Positions 1 to 12,100 of a DNA stretch of 64,000 bases are shown here, in pieces. Positions within the stretch are counted from its first letter, which is position 1, and every line of letters starts with the position of its first letter. The notes beneath the pieces were generated by a model. The model was not told the origin of the DNA. It searched no databases and saw only the letters and a list, made by a program, of their open reading frames with translations. The DNA is from Pristionchus mayeri. Taxonomy: Eukaryota > Nematoda > Chromadorea > Rhabditida > Neodiplogasteridae. Where the stretch lies: positions 5,766,001 through 5,830,000 of the forward strand of contig BTRK01000001.1 in assembly GCA_036245805.1 (NCBI GenBank), in the 5' to 3' direction. The translations under genes and the position numbers were made by a program.

Positions 1-2
1 GC

Positions 3-623
3 CCTTCGTGTTGTATTGAGTCCTTTAACGAGTGCCTTGAGTATATCTATGATCTGAACTGTTCCCATCTCTCCCCCATTATTTTAGTAGGTGATTTTAA
101 CTGCAAGGAAATTGATTGGCCCTCTCTCTCCCTCTCTTCGACCAATCATCATTCCAATGCTCTTCTCTCTTTCTCCCGATCTATTCCTCTCCATCAAATA
201 GTCTCCTCGCCTACTCGTAATCTAAATATTCTCGATCTTGTTTTTACTTCTCATATTCATCTCGTCGACGATTGTGTTGTCGAACCTCCTCTCCCTTCTC
301 TCGATCACTCTGTTATCCGATTCTCTCTTCCCATATCTCTTCCTCCCCATTCCAACGCACCCCGTAGAGACTACGGTCGAGTCGATTGGAGCGCAGTCTG
401 CTCTCAGATTGACGCTGTCGACTGGACCTCTCTGCTATCCTCCTCTTCCGACCCCGATTTTCTCTACTCTAGTTTCCTCGAAATAGTCCACTCTATCATA
501 GACAACTTCGTACCACTTCGCTCATTCAATCGAAAGCGTATCCGTTTCTCCTCTCGCTCCATTCGCCTATTACGTAAATGTAGGAAGTCATATATGAGAC
601 GACGGTTCTCTCTGCGTATCTGA
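3..623 (+). pseudogene. LINE endonuclease domain, C-terminal half (broken)
   Basis: The frame opening at base 3 reads a typical AP-endonuclease C-terminal half: a GDFNC motif near bases 90-104, an SLDHS motif near 300 and basic residues at the end. It stops at TGA 621-623, after which the reverse transcriptase frame continues from about 619 one base out of register. The endonuclease nicks target DNA during retrotransposition in elements of this class. The frameshift separates it from the polymerase, so no functional ORF2 protein is expected. Confidence 0.75.
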
Positions 624-2230
624 CTTATCTAAGGCATGTGAACTAGCACGCCATTTTTCTGTTTCTTACAATCGTTCCTCCCTAGCCATCCCTTCCACAT
701 GTACTCTCTCTTCCCCCGTCTCTATTGATTATGTTGACATCTCCCCTCTCTTAGTAGCCAAGTTCCTCTCTCGCCTCCCCCCTCGCACATCATCCTCCCC
801 CCATAACATTCTTTATGTCTTTCTAAAGCGTACCGCCCCACACATTTGCATCCCTCTCTCCATCCTCTTCAATAGATTCTTACTTCATGGCACCTCTCCC
901 TCCATTTGGAAGACTGCCAAAGTCAAGGCAATCTATAAGCGTAAGGGCCCGAAAAACACTGCCTCCTCGTATCGACCCATCTCACTTACTTGCTCCTCTT
1001 CCAAAGTTATGGAGAAAATCGTAGGCGAGACTCTCTGGAAGTACCTTTCCGAGAACAATCTCATCTCCCCTTACCAACACGGTTTCCGCCCACGTAGATC
1101 GTGCACCTCTGCACTTCTTAACTCTTTCTCTCAATGGCACTCTGCACTTAACGATGGTCACTACATTTCTGTTGTATTTATCGATTTCTCGCGTGCCTTT
1201 GACTCTATCCCGATCAACTTACTCATCCACAAATGCTCCCTTCTAGGCATTTGTGGATCCCTCTTATCTTGGATTCGTTCGTTCTTACTCGGTAGATCAC
1301 AATCAGTATCAGTCAATACCTCTTCCTCCCCCTCTTTCCCTGCCCACTTAGGCGTGCCTCAAGGCTCTGTCTTAGGGCCTCTTCTCTTCTCCCTCTACAT
1401 CAGTGACCTACCCTCCCTACTTCCTCCAAATGTTCGCTGTATTCTTTATGCCGATGATGCCAAACTCTGGTCTTACTCTGATCCTGCCTCTCTCCAATCC
1501 TCTCTTGATATCCTTTTTAAGTGGTCCTCTGATTGGGGCCTTACCGTATCCCTCACTAAGACCGAGACAATGCTTATAGGAAGATCACATCCTCCCTCTA
1601 TCTTTACTCTTAATGGTATTTCTCTTCCTACCGTATCCCAATTAACCGATTTAGGAGTTACATACTCTAATAAACTAGAATTTAGTGCTCACATATCTAG
1701 TAAGATCTCAAAGGCCCGTTCTCGTTGCTCATACATCTTGCGCACCTTCGTATCAACAAATCCTCAGCTTTATTCTCGACTTTTTGTCACATACGTCCGC
1801 CCCATCCTTGAATATTGTTCTGAACTTTGGTCACCTCAGAGTAGGGATTTGTCTAATAGCATCGAGCGTGTCCAGCGCAAATACACCAAATCTGTACTCC
1901 TTAAATGTCGCGTCCCTAACAGGTCTTATCCTGATCGTCTACGTTATTTCCATTTAGAACCTTTAGAGTATCGTCGTACAATTATTGACTTAGCATTCGT
2001 ATATAAAGTTATTCACGAAGATGTAGACATAGGCTGCCCTTCCTTTCTCCTCCTAGCCCCCCCCCCCTCGACCTAGGCGCCCCAATCTCTTCCAGTTACG
2101 TAAACATCGTTCCATATCTGCTTTTTACCACAGATTTCTCACAAATAGAGTTGTGCCCTTATGGAACCGTATCCCTAATAATATTGTAATTTCTAGATGT
2201 AGTGAACGGTTCTCGCTCAGAGAGATATAA
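619..2230 (+). pseudogene. LINE reverse transcriptase (frameshifted)
   Basis: The open frame from about 619 to the TAG at 2074-2076 contains the reverse transcriptase core in order: YRPISL near 970-990, QHGFR near 1077-1090, FIDFSRAFDS near 1180-1210, GVPQGSVLGP near 1350-1380 and the catalytic YADDAK near 1447-1465. The ATG at 1009 is internal, not a start. A run of ten C near 2058-2067 throws the frame off. The normal C-terminal region (RRPNLF onward, ending in TAA at 2228-2230) follows in another frame. The protein would prime reverse transcription from a nicked target, but this copy cannot make it whole. Confidence 0.85.
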
Positions 2231-2412
2231 ATAGTATTGATTATTCTCATTATCTCTAATTCACTCTCACTTGTAATTGACGGCTATACTCCCTTTGTCA
2301 TCTAGATATCACATCGTAATTATCATGATTCTAATTTTCCCTGTAACATCTATTTTATACCTCTGCACTGTCGCATGATAAAGAATTATTATTAACTAAG
2401 GGGTGACTTTAC

Positions 2413-3138
2413 CTGGTCAATCTCAGGAGGGATACTATTCGATCCCAATACGTGCACCGACGAAAGGAGTATGGTGTTCATCGAGAAGAGAGCACAGACC
2501 TGAAAAAGGTGTTGTTTAAATTCAGACAATTAATTATTAAAAACATATCTTACCGCAGCAACGGAGAAGAAGAAGATGAAGTAGTGGAAGAGGTAGGTGA
2601 AGTAACTGGAAAATCACAAGGTTGTCAATGAATTATTAAAATTTAAAAATCATTGAAAGACCGGCTCTTTGTAGAAAATTCTGCTTTAAACCATGCAAAA
2701 TTCGATATTTGAAGAGCTTTTAACGCCACATTACAATTTAGATTGAAAATGACTGCATACCGAACGAAATTCCTCGCAAAAGAGTGTCGATGGTGGAAGC
2801 TGTTGCGCCTGAATTCATGGGACATTATTGTCTTTTGTGCCCTACCAAATTAATTCGAACACTCAACGTGAAAATATTTATTTTACCTGAAACGTAACAG
2901 TTCATAAATGTAACTGATCACATCGAAAACTACCATGTTTCAGATAAAATCTATAATTTATGTTGAGTGTTCCAACTGATTTCAATTAGATTTCCATTAT
3001 GAACACTTAAAAACATATTCTTGTGATATCGAATTAGAATCAAACCTGCACGTGTAGTGGTAGCAGCAGGGCGCGCAACACGAAATTAAGAAGCCGAGGT
3101 AGCCTGCATTGTATTGTTTGAGCTACCATTTCTTTCTT

Positions 3139-3183
<45 letters not shown>

Positions 3184-6100
3184 CTCGTATATCTCTATAG
3201 ATAAAGATTTAAAAAAGCAATCGGCCAAAAGGGCACCATATGTGCAGACCCCATATAATAATTGGATTAATAGCCTTGCTTGGCAGAATAATACGGTCAA
3301 TATTCAAGGGGCGAGAGACTGTGCAAAACTAAGAGACGGAAATGCTTACCCAACAGAGTGAGCCATAGGCAGAATACGAGCCGAGCAGCACGCACGAGGT
3401 GGAGATAGCACTTCAATTATCAAATTTATAAAATTACCAATCATTGTTGTGACAAATTTCACACTTTTTATTGCTGTATTGAATATTGCTCAAAATTGTT
3501 ATGGATAAGTTTCACTGAAAATATATGAACAAATTCAAACTCTGGTGCACAATGCTTCAGTGTAGTCGTATCCAAGCAAAAACAAAATATCCTAGTAAAA
3601 TAATTGTGCAGTTTCTCGAGTTATACTTTACAACGAACCAGAGTGCCCTTTCCTCTACTCACAATTTTCGTTGCCCCAAATGCGCAATACTACAGTACCG
3701 TCGGAAAGTCAGTGGACAGAATACGAAAGTCAGTTTATAATAAGTCGTGCTTGTTCTCGAAATAGTTAAGAGTATTGCGACAAGCTCATTTTTTACTCAC
3801 TCACTGACACGTACAGTACCGTCGGAAAGTCAGTGGACACTTTTTGAATCTTTTATAACTTTTTGCCCAGGAAAGGCATCATTCTAATAGTAAGGCATAT
3901 TGTACCAAATGTATTGGAGATTATGATCATCATATTGTGATATTACGAAATTCCATAGTTATTGCGTAGTGATGACGCAATCAAAAGACACTTTTTCAAA
4001 ATGGCATTATTCTTACATACATTTTTCCCTTCTCGTCAAACTTTCTCAGATTGGAGAAGTGGCCGAGGCCTAACCACAATAAATTTTTAAAGGTGCTGGT
4101 CGGTCGCACATCGGCTGCAGCCGAGCTGCAAAATAAAGCTCAAAAATTCAGATATCGGTTCCTAACCAAGCTAAAGACTTGTTCAAGGCATGAAAATGAT
4201 CGACATCACGAGTACAGATGATCCTGAGAATATCAAAACAAATTATCGATATTTGCCCTCAGGGCATGAAAAAATCACTTTTTTGCATGACCATTTTTTG
4301 AACATCTATAACTTTGCGGGAAATGCAGTTAAAAATCTGGTTTATGCATAGGAATGTTAAAAATGTATTAAAGATCTGAATCCCCACTTTTTAGAGCGAT
4401 TGGATATCTTTCCGGCCCGCGGCGGGCGTTTTTTGGAGGTAAACTAGGGTCGGGAAACGCCCTGTTTACCCCTATGGACGAGAGAGTACAGACGACGAGA
4501 GTGCGTAAACACGGTGTTTTCCGACCCTAGTATACCCCCGAAAAACGCACGCCGCGGACAGGAAAGATATTCAATCGCTCAAAAAAGTGGAGCATCAGTC
4601 CTTTAACACGGGTCTCCTGTAAAAGTGTAGGAAAACTGGCTCGTTTGGCTACTAGGAAATATTTTCATTCTCAGATTTCGATTAAACTTGGTTGATGGAC
4701 ACCATCGGGGGTCAAAAGAAGATCAATCAACTGATTTTGGTGAAATCTGCATATTATCGATTTTTGTGATCTACTGCGATAAATTGACGTATTTCAGCCA
4801 ATTTTGATCGTACATAGAACTTTTTTTTGCATTTTGCTCAAAATCGAGAGATCTACAACTTTCTCGACGTAGGACCAACGGCCAAATCAAGTCTTCATAG
4901 TGAAAATAGCGAAAAACTGAATTTCGTGATGAGAATATCGATTTTTTGGCTTCGTATAGAGTATAGATGATCCTGATAATATGAATACAAAACATCGATA
5001 TTTGCCCTCAGGGCATGAAAAAATCACTTTTTTGCATGACCATTTTTTGAACATCCATAACTTTATGGGAAATGCAGGTAAAAATCCGGTATTTGCATAG
5101 GAATTTTTCAAAATGTATTAACACGGGTCTCCTGTAAAAGTGTAGGAACGCTGGATACTAGAAATATTTTGAATGGCCGATTTTCAATTAACTTGGTTGA
5201 TGGACACCATTGGGGGTCAGAAGAAGATCAATCAACTGATTTTGGTGAAATCTGCACATTATCGATTTTTGTGATCTACTGCGATAAATTGACGTATTTC
5301 AGCCAATTTTGATCATACATAGAACTTTTTTTTTGCATTTTGCTCAAAATCGAGAGATCTACAACTTTCTCAACGTAGGACCAACGGCCAAATCAAGTCT
5401 TCATAGTGAAAATTGCGAAAAACTGAATTTCGTGATGAGAATATCGATTTTTTGGCTTCGTATACCAAAAACACCATCGTTTTTATTCTTGATATTGAAT
5501 CTCCATACAAAATAAGGGGGTGTCTATGTTGACCATTTTTCATATCTCTGTCCTTTGACTATCGATTTACTATGGGGGATTCTCGACTTTTCTGGACTTT
5601 ATTTTTGAAATATTTCGTTATTTGTTCATTTTTCGGTTCAACGTGGTCTAATCGTGCAGTCAAAAAATGCAATCGATAGCTCTCAACAAGCTCTATCAAT
5701 TCATTTAAGAGCTTCCAATCGCTACGACTCTTCGTTTTCAAGTTATTTCATGAAAACTGTCTGAAACTGGTAAAATTGAGATATTTCAGCTGCAAATTTC
5801 GCATGAGAAGCGTTTTCTCACGGGATTTGAATCTTAACAATGTTTTTAGACATTGTTAATCATTTTTCTTTTAATTTCCGCTCAAATTCATGCTATTCTC
5901 TTCTCCAATTATCTTATTTATTCCAAAATGGAGGTGCGATATTTACAGTTCACGTGTTAACCAAAAACATTGTTAAGATTCAAATCCAGTGAGAAAACGA
6001 GCTATCGATTGCATTTTTTGACTGCACGATTGGACCACGTTGAACCGAAATGTGAACAAATAACGAAATATTTCAAAAAATAACCAAGTCCAGAAAAGTC

Positions 6101-9100
6101 GAGAATCCCCCATAGTAAATCGATAGTCAAAGGACAGAGATATGAAAAATGGTCAACATAGCCCTCCCTTATTTTGTATGGAGATTTAATATCAAGAATA
6201 AAAACGATGGTGTTTTTGGTATACGAAGCCAAAAAATCGATATTCTCATCACGAAATTCAGTTTTTCGCTATTTTCACTATGAAGACTTGATTTGGCCGT
6301 TGGTCCTACGTCGAGAAAGTTGTAGATCTCTCGATTTTGAGCAAAATGCAAAAAAAAGTTCTATGTACGATCAAAATTGGCTGAAATACGTCAATTTATC
6401 GCAGTAGATCACAAAAATCGATAATATGCAGATTTCACCAAAATCAGTTGATTGATCTTCTTTTGACCCCCGATGGTGTCCATCAACCAAGTTTAATCGA
6501 AATCTGAGAATGAAAATATTTCCTAGTAGCCAAACGAGCCAGTTTTCCTACACTTTTACAGGAGATATCCAATCGCTCTAAAAAGTGGGGATTCAGATCT
6601 TTAATACATTTTTAACATTCCTATGCATAAACCAGATTTTTAACTGCATTTCCCGCAAAGTTATAGTTGTTCAAAAAATGGTCATGCAAAAAAGTGATTT
6701 TTTCATGCCCTGAGGGCAAATATCGATAATTTGTTTTGATATTCTCAGGATCATCTGTACTCGTGATGTCGATCATTTTCATGCCTTGAACAAGTCTTTA
6801 GCTTGGTTAGGAACCGATATCTGAATTTTTGAGCTTTATTTTGCAGCTCGGCTGCAGCCGATGTGCGACCGACGAGCACCTTCAAAAATTAATTCTGGTT
6901 AGGCCTCGGTCACTTCTCCAATCTCAGAAAGTTTGACGAGAAGGGGAAAATGTATGTAAGAATAATGCCATTTTGAAAAAGTGTCTTTTGATTGCGTCAT
7001 CACTACGCAATAACTATGGAATTTCGTAATATCACAATATGATGATCATAATCTCCAATACATTTGGTACAATATGCCTTACTATTAGAATGATGCCTTT
7101 CCTGGGCAAAAAGTTATAAAAGATTCAAAAAGTGTCCACTGACTTTCCGACGGTACTGTACGTGTCAGTGAGTGAGTAAAAAATGAGCTTGTCGCAATAC
7201 TCTTAACTATTTCGAGAGCAAGCACGACTTATTATAAATATGACAACGCTCAACTAACCAGTGTGCATGATCCGCTTCTCGCAATCTGAACCGCCTTCCC
7301 CTGCTGCTCTTCCAGCTTCTCCCCTGGCTGCAAATTTATTATCTTTAACAACATTATTAGTAGATTCCCCTCTTTCGTTTATTCTTGCAGATTCTTTAAG
7401 ATATTAACTTTTCATTGGAAATCATACGACAACTGAAATGGAGTATTTTAGATTTGAACTTAGGGTTATTGCATAATCCATTGTTAGTTCACCTCCTTAT
7501 CCTTCCCATAAGTGATCCGTCTCGCCCATCGCACCGGCCACAGCTCGTCGAACTCGCGAAGGCGCGTGTCATCACTGAAATTTAATAAAATTAACATTTG
7601 TTCAAACAAATTGATTCAACCAAATTGATTAGATTATTATAATTGATATATGAGAGGAATCGCGAGAGAATCGAGCACTCAGCGGCGGTAAATTCAAATT
7701 TGTCGTATCTGGCTAATATTTTGGAAGTATTTCAAATGATGAACTTTCAAACTGCGTCGTCAGAATTTCGATAAGAATTTCCAATTTTTGGGCACTAGAT
7801 AGCCACCCATAGGCACTACCAAATGAGCACAAAATCCCAGAAGTTTTTTTCCGATTTTTTGAGAAAAGTCATTTTTAGTGAACCCAACCACCCCGAACCA
7901 GGGCCTGCACAAGGAATGACATCGTCAACATGAAAGTTGTAGCGCATGATGGTAGCTGTCTTTGGAAAAAAAGAACGACGCTCTATCTCAATTTTAAACG
8001 GATTTATGATCATTTAAGTGAGCGCGATTTGACTGCCGAAAAGTGATAGTACCATGTTTGGCCTTCTAAATCTCGACGATGAGGACAGTTATCGAAATTC
8101 TGACAACGCAGTTTGAAAGAGCATCAATTGAAATACTTGGTACCAAAATATTAGCCAGATACGACAAATTTGTATTTTACCGCCGCTAACCCACCTAAAA
8201 TGCTCGATTCTCTCGCGATTCCTCTCATATGAGACAGATAGATTCAACAACTCGTAGCGAGGCCTTGGAACAGCTCGAAACCTCAAACTCACGAAAACAT
8301 TGTTTCTGGGGTAGTTTTCGATGCTGAACACAATGGTCACCATCATTTTGCATAATTCGTTCATTGGGGTCCGGTGCGGTGCTTTGTTACTTCCGGCCAA
8401 AACTGGTTTTCTATGTGTATCTCGGCCAGATTAAATGCTGGAAGCACGAAATTACGCGTACGCGAGCAGAATTTCATGGCGAATCGAGCCCTGTATTTGA
8501 TTTTTCATTTATTTTGTCGGTTCGCGAGATAATTCGACTTTTTGACTCCATAACTTGCGCGAGGGGAGACCCTAACCATTCGATCCGGCTTTTCATTCTG
8601 ATTCGAATGGTATATACATTTATGGCGATTGGAGGTCGACATAGCATTCGTTTGTTCGATTTATTTATTTTCGCTGCATTTCACTGTGTAAATCGAAGAA
8701 TGAGAGGGTCAAAATGACGAGAAATGATTCTCCCTCTCATTTTCCCCCTCTTGTTAATCAATTCCCCAGTGAAATACAGTGAAAAATCAGTAAATCGAAC
8801 AAAGGAATGCTATGTCGACCTCCAATCGCCATACATGTATATACCATTCGAATCAGCATGAAAAGCCGGATCGAATGGTTAGGGTCTCCCCAAGTTATCG
8901 AGTCAAAAAGTCGCATTATCTCGCGAACCGACAAAATTCATGACAAATCAAATACAAGGCTCGATTCGCCATGAAATTCTGCTCGCGAAATTTCGAGCTT
9001 CCAGCATCTAATCTGGCCGAGATGCACATATAAAACCAGTTTTGGCCGGAAGTGACAAGGTACCACACCGGACCCCAATGAACGAATTATGCAAAATGAT

Positions 9101-12100
9101 GGTGAGCATTGTGTTCAGCATCGAAAACTACCCCCAGAAACCATGTTTTCGTGAGTTTGAGGTTTCGAGCTGTTCCGAGGCCTCGCTACGAGTTGTTGAA
9201 TCTATCGCAAACGGTCTCATATGTGAGGACGAAGGTGGCACTGAATAAGGGAAAGCTTGTGCATTTTAGAATAGCCTCTTAAACTCATTCAAATCAGCAA
9301 GCGTATTCGAATAATTTCGACAGCTCAACTCGTTTCAACTTTTCATCGAGCTGCGTGAAAAAATCTCGAAGTTTTCTCTGATGAAACAGATCAACTATAT
9401 AGTGGAAAATAAACCAAAAAACAACAAAATAATGCAGACTGACCTCGTGTCAATCGCTTCTAGGAAGTGCTCGTGCGGCGTGGGGAAATGATAGACACCG
9501 CGGGTAGGAGTCGCTACCTCAACACGTAGAATAATCAATAAACAATTGCCATATTATTAATTTAATCTTCCGTTTATGATCAACTGTGATTAATTTCTCG
9601 TTGACACTGCCTGTGGCACTACCAAATATTATTGATATCAGCTTGCAAATTTTATGTTTCACAAAATTTTGAAAAATATCTGGAACGGACGATTTTCAGT
9701 GAACTCGAGGTGTACATTGCATACAATAATTTTAAAAATCTTTAATCTCTACGAAGTTACTATATATTTCCATCTATCATCGGCGAAAGCATCAAGAGTA
9801 ATTGCTAGTTCATGGTCAACCGCAATATATGCACTTCGTATTCCGTGCACCATTGACCGATGAAAAGAGTAAGTAAAATTTAACATAATTAAGTCTTAGG
9901 TTGTTAGCTATAAAACACTAGTATTCTGACCTTTTTCAGGGTCGGGCAGACGAGTCGTCGATAGGCGAAGTAGAGCATCGTCAGTCGCCAGAGCAGGGAG
10001 AAGTTAGTGGTGAGACAGGAGAGGAGGAGGGACCAGGGAAGCACCTGAAAAGTACGAATCGTAAATTTGTAAACTATTTGTACTGTTCGCTGATATGATA
10101 GAGTAACAAAGTAAACAAGCTGGGCCATGAGAATAAATGTACTCACAGTTGGCCCGGCACAACGGCACGAGGCGATGAAGAAGAAGTTGACGATCGTCTG
10201 AGCAATTGTATTCATAAACAGATGTTAGTTCTAACACAAATGCTCACTGCTTCATGAGTTAACCAGTTTGAAAAAATAACGCAATTTCCGACATGGGCAT
10301 TATTCGAATACATTAGCATGATCAAAGTGTACGATGTTTCCGAAAGTCATGAAACTCACCATCGGCGCGTCGTGGAGGAACATGACGAGGAAGGAGACAC
10401 GGAAGCAGTTGAAGGCCTGCGATAACAGGTATGAATTAAAAACCGTCATTGACAGATAATAAATATTGTGTTATCCTATAATAATTTTAGACTCTACGCG
10501 GCAACGGAATCAGACTAAAGATATATTTCAATTTTTATGAGAGCTTCTGAAACACATTCAATACTGAATGGATTGCCAGTTCAAAATAATTAGACCACGC
10601 ATGAGATGGATATATGTTGGAAACATTTACGAAGAGACCAGGCATAGCTCAGTTGGTAGAGCGGAGGATTGTAGATCCTTAGGTCACTGGTTCGAATCCG
10701 GTTGGCTGGAATTCTTTTTGCACGACCACCTATAACGGCTATTGTGTTTTGGAAACTCGATTTGCGTTGGAAATACAACTGTTTTGAAATAAAAATGTAC
10801 AACTTACAAAATCCAAAAGAAACTCCACCCAACCGGATCTGAACCAGTGACCTAAGGATCTACAGTCCTCCGCTCTACCAACTCAGCTATGGCTGGTGAT
10901 GTTCATTCGGTCTCTCCTTCATCGCTCATTTATTAATGCTTCCGGACCAGCTCTCCCTCACATTTACTCTGCTTTCTTATTCCCACTTTTTGTGAAGAAA
11001 TATAGACACACGCAATGAGATTTGAGTAGGCATCTCCGCATGAATTGACTCTCGATTTTCAGCGCTCTCGCGTTGGTCTAACAAACTAGGTTCCACACAG
11101 ATTAAGTAGAGTGTCTTTCTAAAAAAATGCGAATAGGTCAGCCAAAGAACTTGGATCCACTCAACTGACTCTTCTTACTCACCTGTCTCATTTATTTGTG
11201 CTACAACGCGCAACAAGGTAACACAGTCAGATTAGTGGTCTGGAAATTGTGCGAAAAGGCACCTGTATCCACTCTACGAACGCTTCGATGATGATAGTCA
11301 GCCCACTCCTGTAGGGCTTGATGTCGAGTCGATGCGCGAAGGCATTCTCCACGCAGAGCACCTGTCATGTATTGTCTCATATTCTTTATGTTCATACGCT
11401 TTCAGTGTCGTTTTTTATTCCGTTTCGGAATAGAAATATTGATTTAGAAAATAAATACTTTGAAAAATGCCCAACTCTTGTTTCATTCCAAACTGAGATA
11501 GGGCTTACAAGCAGAAGTCCAGTGATCATCGATCCTGCCACTACACAGATGACCAGGGCGATCACCAGCCAGGTCTCGAGTGGATAGGAGGTCACGAGTC
11601 CCCTGAAAAAAACTGTTGTGTTTCTACCACCCAGGACCGAAACACCCGCCTGCTATTATTTAGTTTTTTTTTTAAATTTTAAATTCATCTCCATGAATCT
11701 CCTTATCTTTTTGGCTTTTATAAAAATTGACAATAAATCTCGTTCTGAAAGATCGCTACTGTAAAAATGTGCTTATATATATTTATGGCAAGAACACTTG
11801 GTGAGGATACCTCTTGACTCCTAAGAAAAAGTTGTAATTATTTTTGTCGACGCTCTACTATTCGAATCAAGCAAAATACAAAATAAATAAATAAATACAC
11901 TACTTGAGTGTGCAGTACACGTGCACCCAGTCGGCCACGATGTTCACCTGAAATGTGCTTTTTATTTGTGGTTGTTATTAGTCGAACTGCCTGGCCAAGC
12001 CCTCTATCCCCCCGGGGTCGGTAAATTGGCAGTGACCTCGGTCGCGAAAGGTAATGTTCCCTAGAAGTAGTTTGGACAGCATAGATACGCAGTCCTAGCA

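Larger units (their letters stand above)
1..2395 (+). mobile_element. CR1/Jockey-group non-LTR retrotransposon, 5' truncated by the window
   Basis: This is a decayed LINE: the end of an endonuclease domain, a reverse transcriptase domain and a 3' end running into an A/T-rich tail (TAAAGAATTATTATTA, near 2380-2395). The coding part has two frame breaks, so the copy is dead. It abuts the last visible exon of the minus-strand membrane gene (2413) and so lies in that gene's next intron or just beyond it. The 5' end is outside the window. Assignment to CR1/Jockey rather than another APE-type LINE clade rests on the motif pattern and the simple-repeat tail, not on a search. Confidence 0.85.

Noticed and set aside
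3040..3361. ORFs on both strands across 3137-3300 with Ser/Leu or Arg/Glu runs
   Set aside because: Produced by the (TC)n microsatellite. The real exon here is 3046-3103 in a different frame.
4771..6407. Near-identical ORFs on opposite strands (4771-4995 minus, 6174-6407 plus and others) that look like a protein family
   Set aside because: They are the two arms of one inverted repeat read in mirror image. There is no start context, domain or splice structure.
7484..7486. TAA as the definite end of the membrane gene
   Set aside because: A GT donor nine bases inside the exon (7491-7492) joins in phase to five further in-phase exons, so the stop is treated only as an alternative.
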